From a bacterium (GTDB lineage Bacteria > SZUA-79 > Acidulodesulfobacterales > Acidulodesulfobacteraceae), in assembly GCA_021813595.1 (NCBI GenBank), contig JAKAKF010000286.1, positions 1 to 16,262 on the forward strand: DNA of 16,262 nucleotides, given 5' to 3'. Every line of letters starts with the position of its first letter. The first letter of the stretch is position 1. Of this stretch, positions 15,122 to 16,262 are shown piece by piece. Under the pieces are notes generated by a model. The model was not told the DNA's origin. It did not search any database and saw only the letters and a list, made by a program, of their open reading frames with translations. The position numbers and the translations under genes are program-made.

Positions 15122-15251
15122 TGCAGAGTCCTTAAGAAACTTGCTCATGAATGTCGCAAGTTTCCCTACAACGATGTTGAAGGTGATACGACCGTTGCGT
15201 AGAAGAATTTTTTACATCGTTTTCTTGCTTTCGTTTCCACTTGCGAACCTG
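15069..15251 (+). repeat. 23-bp direct repeat, two copies 160 bases apart
   Basis: A perfect 23-base sequence beginning TTTCGTTTCCACTTGCG and ending AACCTG occurs at 15069-15091 and 15229-15251. The shorter ACAACGATGTTG (itself a dyad) also occurs twice, at 15168-15179 and 15252-15263. With only two copies it is not a CRISPR array. It could be a pair of protein sites or a partial tandem duplication of a structured unit. Confidence 0.7.
15136..15164. repeat. 9-bp perfect hairpin
   Basis: GAAACTTGC (15136-15144) pairs with GCAAGTTTC (15156-15164) around an 11-base loop, between the two copies of the 23-base repeat. Confidence 0.65.
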
Positions 15252-15269
15252 ACAACGATGTTGTGTTTT

Positions 15270-15570
15270 TAAAATCTCACTCGTAGTGAACTGTATAAAT
15301 AATTTTTGCTTGCGGTATTATAATAAATATTTTTTCCGCTTTGTCCTTTTCCCTTTTTTTCTTTTTCTTTTCTTTTAATTTCACTTCGTCCCTCGTTCGC
15401 CTTGCGGCTCTCTCGGAACACCGCCCTAACCGAACATCGTCATTTTATTCCGGCTTATTATCCGTCCGTTCTTTTATTTCGGCAACCCCGCTTTTACTTT
15501 TTTATTCTTACACATAAGCTATATATCTTTTCGTTTCAAAATTGTAACGGCTTGCGCCGCTTATTTTTCT
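15270..15570. other. Pyrimidine-rich non-coding stretch
   Basis: No gene is supported. The + strand is strongly T+C-biased, most of all at 15331-15380, where nearly every base is a pyrimidine, so the complementary strand is purine-rich. GC-rich islands interrupt it (near 15390-15425). Such strand asymmetry fits a leftward-transcribed purine-rich RNA or a replication strand signal; neither is proven. Confidence 0.45.
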
Positions 15571-15574
15571 TACA

Positions 15575-15678
15575 CAAGAAAGACGGCGGGAGCGGACATC
15601 TTCGTTTGAGCTTCTTTTATTTTAAAAGTCTTTTCGTCTTTATTGTTTTGTAGTGGAATACCCCGCCTGTCTTTCTTG
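15575..15678. repeat. 16-bp inverted repeat with one-base bulge, 71-base loop
   Basis: CAAGAAAGACGGCGGG (15575-15590) is the reverse complement of CCCGCCTGTCTTTCTTG (15662-15678) apart from one extra T. The loop length is nearly the same as that of the inverted repeat at 15022-15121. Confidence 0.65.
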
Positions 15679-15800
15679 AACCCTGCACGTGCTTTACTAC
15701 TACTACCGGACTATCTATCTACTCGTACATTTACTACATGCTTATCCGGCTATACGTATTTATATTATCTTATCTGCCATAGAGTATCTTTATAGTTTTA

Positions 15801-15821
15801 GCCCATTGCTTCGCAACGGGC
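15801..15821. repeat. Hairpin sharing its tip with the nested hairpin at 14.9 kb
   Basis: GCCCATTGC-TTC-GCAACGGGC folds with one A.C mismatch. Its tip, TTGCTTCGCAAC (15806-15817), is identical to 14910-14921 in the nested hairpin about 900 bases away. Confidence 0.55.
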
Positions 15822-15890
15822 GCCCGATTCTTTTTTGCATCGTGCCGCAATAGCAGAGTATCGGTAACTTAACCTGAGTGCATTTTTCGG

Positions 15891-15952
15891 ACTTAATTTA
15901 AGTTAATCCAGCTTTTTTCTTTGGACAGGCTTTTAAGATTAACGTTCTTAAA
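15891..15952. repeat. Two short AT dyads
   Basis: ACTTAA-T-TTAAGT (15891-15903) and TTTAAGA-TTAACGT-TCTTAAA (15932-15952) are perfect dyads 28 bases apart, just before the paired long hairpins at the right end of the window. Protein binding sites or small hairpins are both possible. Confidence 0.5.
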
Positions 15953-16015
15953 TCGATTTAGTGGGGCGCTGCGTCGCTCGCTCCTTGCGCCCGTCTATAA
16001 GGCAAAAATTTCACA

Positions 16016-16144
16016 GGCGGTTTTTAACGGAGAATTTGACAGGCGGGGAGTCGGAGACTTTAGGAACGCAAGGTCAGACGACGGCGTTTTTGACTTCGAT
16101 AAATATTTCGTCGTCCCCCGCCTATCAAATTCTCCTAAACCGCC
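16016..16144. repeat. Long hairpin unit A
   Basis: GGAGAATTTGACAGGCGGGG (16029-16048) pairs with 16116-16135 with a single mismatch. The stem extends outward, after a small asymmetric internal loop, by GGCGGTTT (16016-16023) with AAACCGCC (16137-16144). GACGACG (16077-16083) pairs with CGTCGTC (16109-16115) in the loop. The total is about 35 base pairs over 129 bases. Confidence 0.75.
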
Positions 16145-16148
16145 CGAC

Positions 16149-16252
16149 GGGGAATTGCGACAGGTTTGCTCACAGGCTTCGGCGGATAGTTTTTTAACTT
16201 GGATAAGTTATCCCATAACGTCCGTCCTGTGACCAAACCTATCGAATTCTCC
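16149..16252. repeat. Long hairpin unit B, related to unit A
   Basis: The left arm 16149-16176 (GGGGAATTGCGACAGG and onward to CACAGG) pairs with 16226-16252 with about four differences over 27 positions. The arm sequences resemble those of unit A: GGNGAATT-GACAGG on the left and CCTATC-AATTCTCC on the right. The 49-base loop contains the perfect dyad GGATAA-G-TTATCC (16201-16213). Units A and B are separated by four bases, so they form a tandem pair that may continue past the window. Confidence 0.72.
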
Positions 16253-16262
16253 TTGAAATTTT

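Noticed and set aside
15069..15251. CRISPR-like repeat
   Set aside because: Only two copies 160 bases apart, no regular spacers, no cas genes.
14603..16232. Several open frames of 66-103 codons on the + strand between 14603 and 16232
   Set aside because: They lack ribosome sites, have unnatural composition (runs of Phe/Leu/Arg/Ser from pyrimidine-rich DNA), overlap each other or run through hairpin arms, and show no family motif.
16016..16252. Integron attC array
   Set aside because: The hairpins have the right general size, but clear RYYYAAC and GTTRRRY core sites in the right places and cassette genes between units were not found, and no integron integrase is present.

Overview
The window looks like the left part of an integrative mobile element inserted in a low-GC bacterial chromosome. 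About 1.8 kb of host sequence carries sulfur-associated genes: a TauE/SafE permease, a broken TetR-type regulator and a DsrE-family protein. This suggests a sulfur-metabolising bacterium, but the sequence alone does not name the species.

Layout. 1-1800: chromosomal flank, all on the minus strand (dsrE-like gene, tetR pseudogene, tauE-like gene). A clear sigma70-type promoter with a TetR-style operator sits before the dsrE-like gene. 1803-1852: the 3' end of a tRNA-Arg(TCT) gene without its 5' half, the usual scar of tyrosine-integrase insertion. 2017-3060: tyrosine integrase pointing into the element. 3132-3651: PemK/MazF toxin with its antitoxin, under a dyad-overlapped promoter. 3754-4515: cI-like repressor (HTH plus S24-like domain), divergent from the main operon. 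4656-4689: main rightward promoter, whose -35 box is the centre of a perfect 15-bp dyad. 4729-12516: rightward operon of DnaB-type helicase, replication initiator, HTH/Xis-like protein, a two-TM protein, TraH, a second two-TM protein and TraG. 12641-14086: a small membrane protein and a protein resembling the replication-relaxation/MOBC relaxase group. 14087-16262: about 2.2 kb with no convincing gene but with many hairpins, inverted repeats and short direct repeats.

How the parts fit. The integrase, tRNA scar and Xis-like protein give integration and excision. The helicase, initiator, in-gene 21-bp repeats, AT-rich repeats and dyad form a plasmid-like replicon. TraH and TraG are signature F-type mating-pair proteins, and the order traH - traG - small membrane protein - relaxase-like gene echoes F. 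The repressor and its probable operator would hold replication and transfer under one switch. Most F-type transfer genes (the TraC/VirB4 ATPase, coupling protein, pilin, TraU/W/N) are absent from the window; they may lie to the right, or the element may borrow them. The right end of the element is not seen. The least explained part is the hairpin-rich 14.1-16.26 kb tract, which could be an origin of transfer or replication, one or more structured RNAs, or both.
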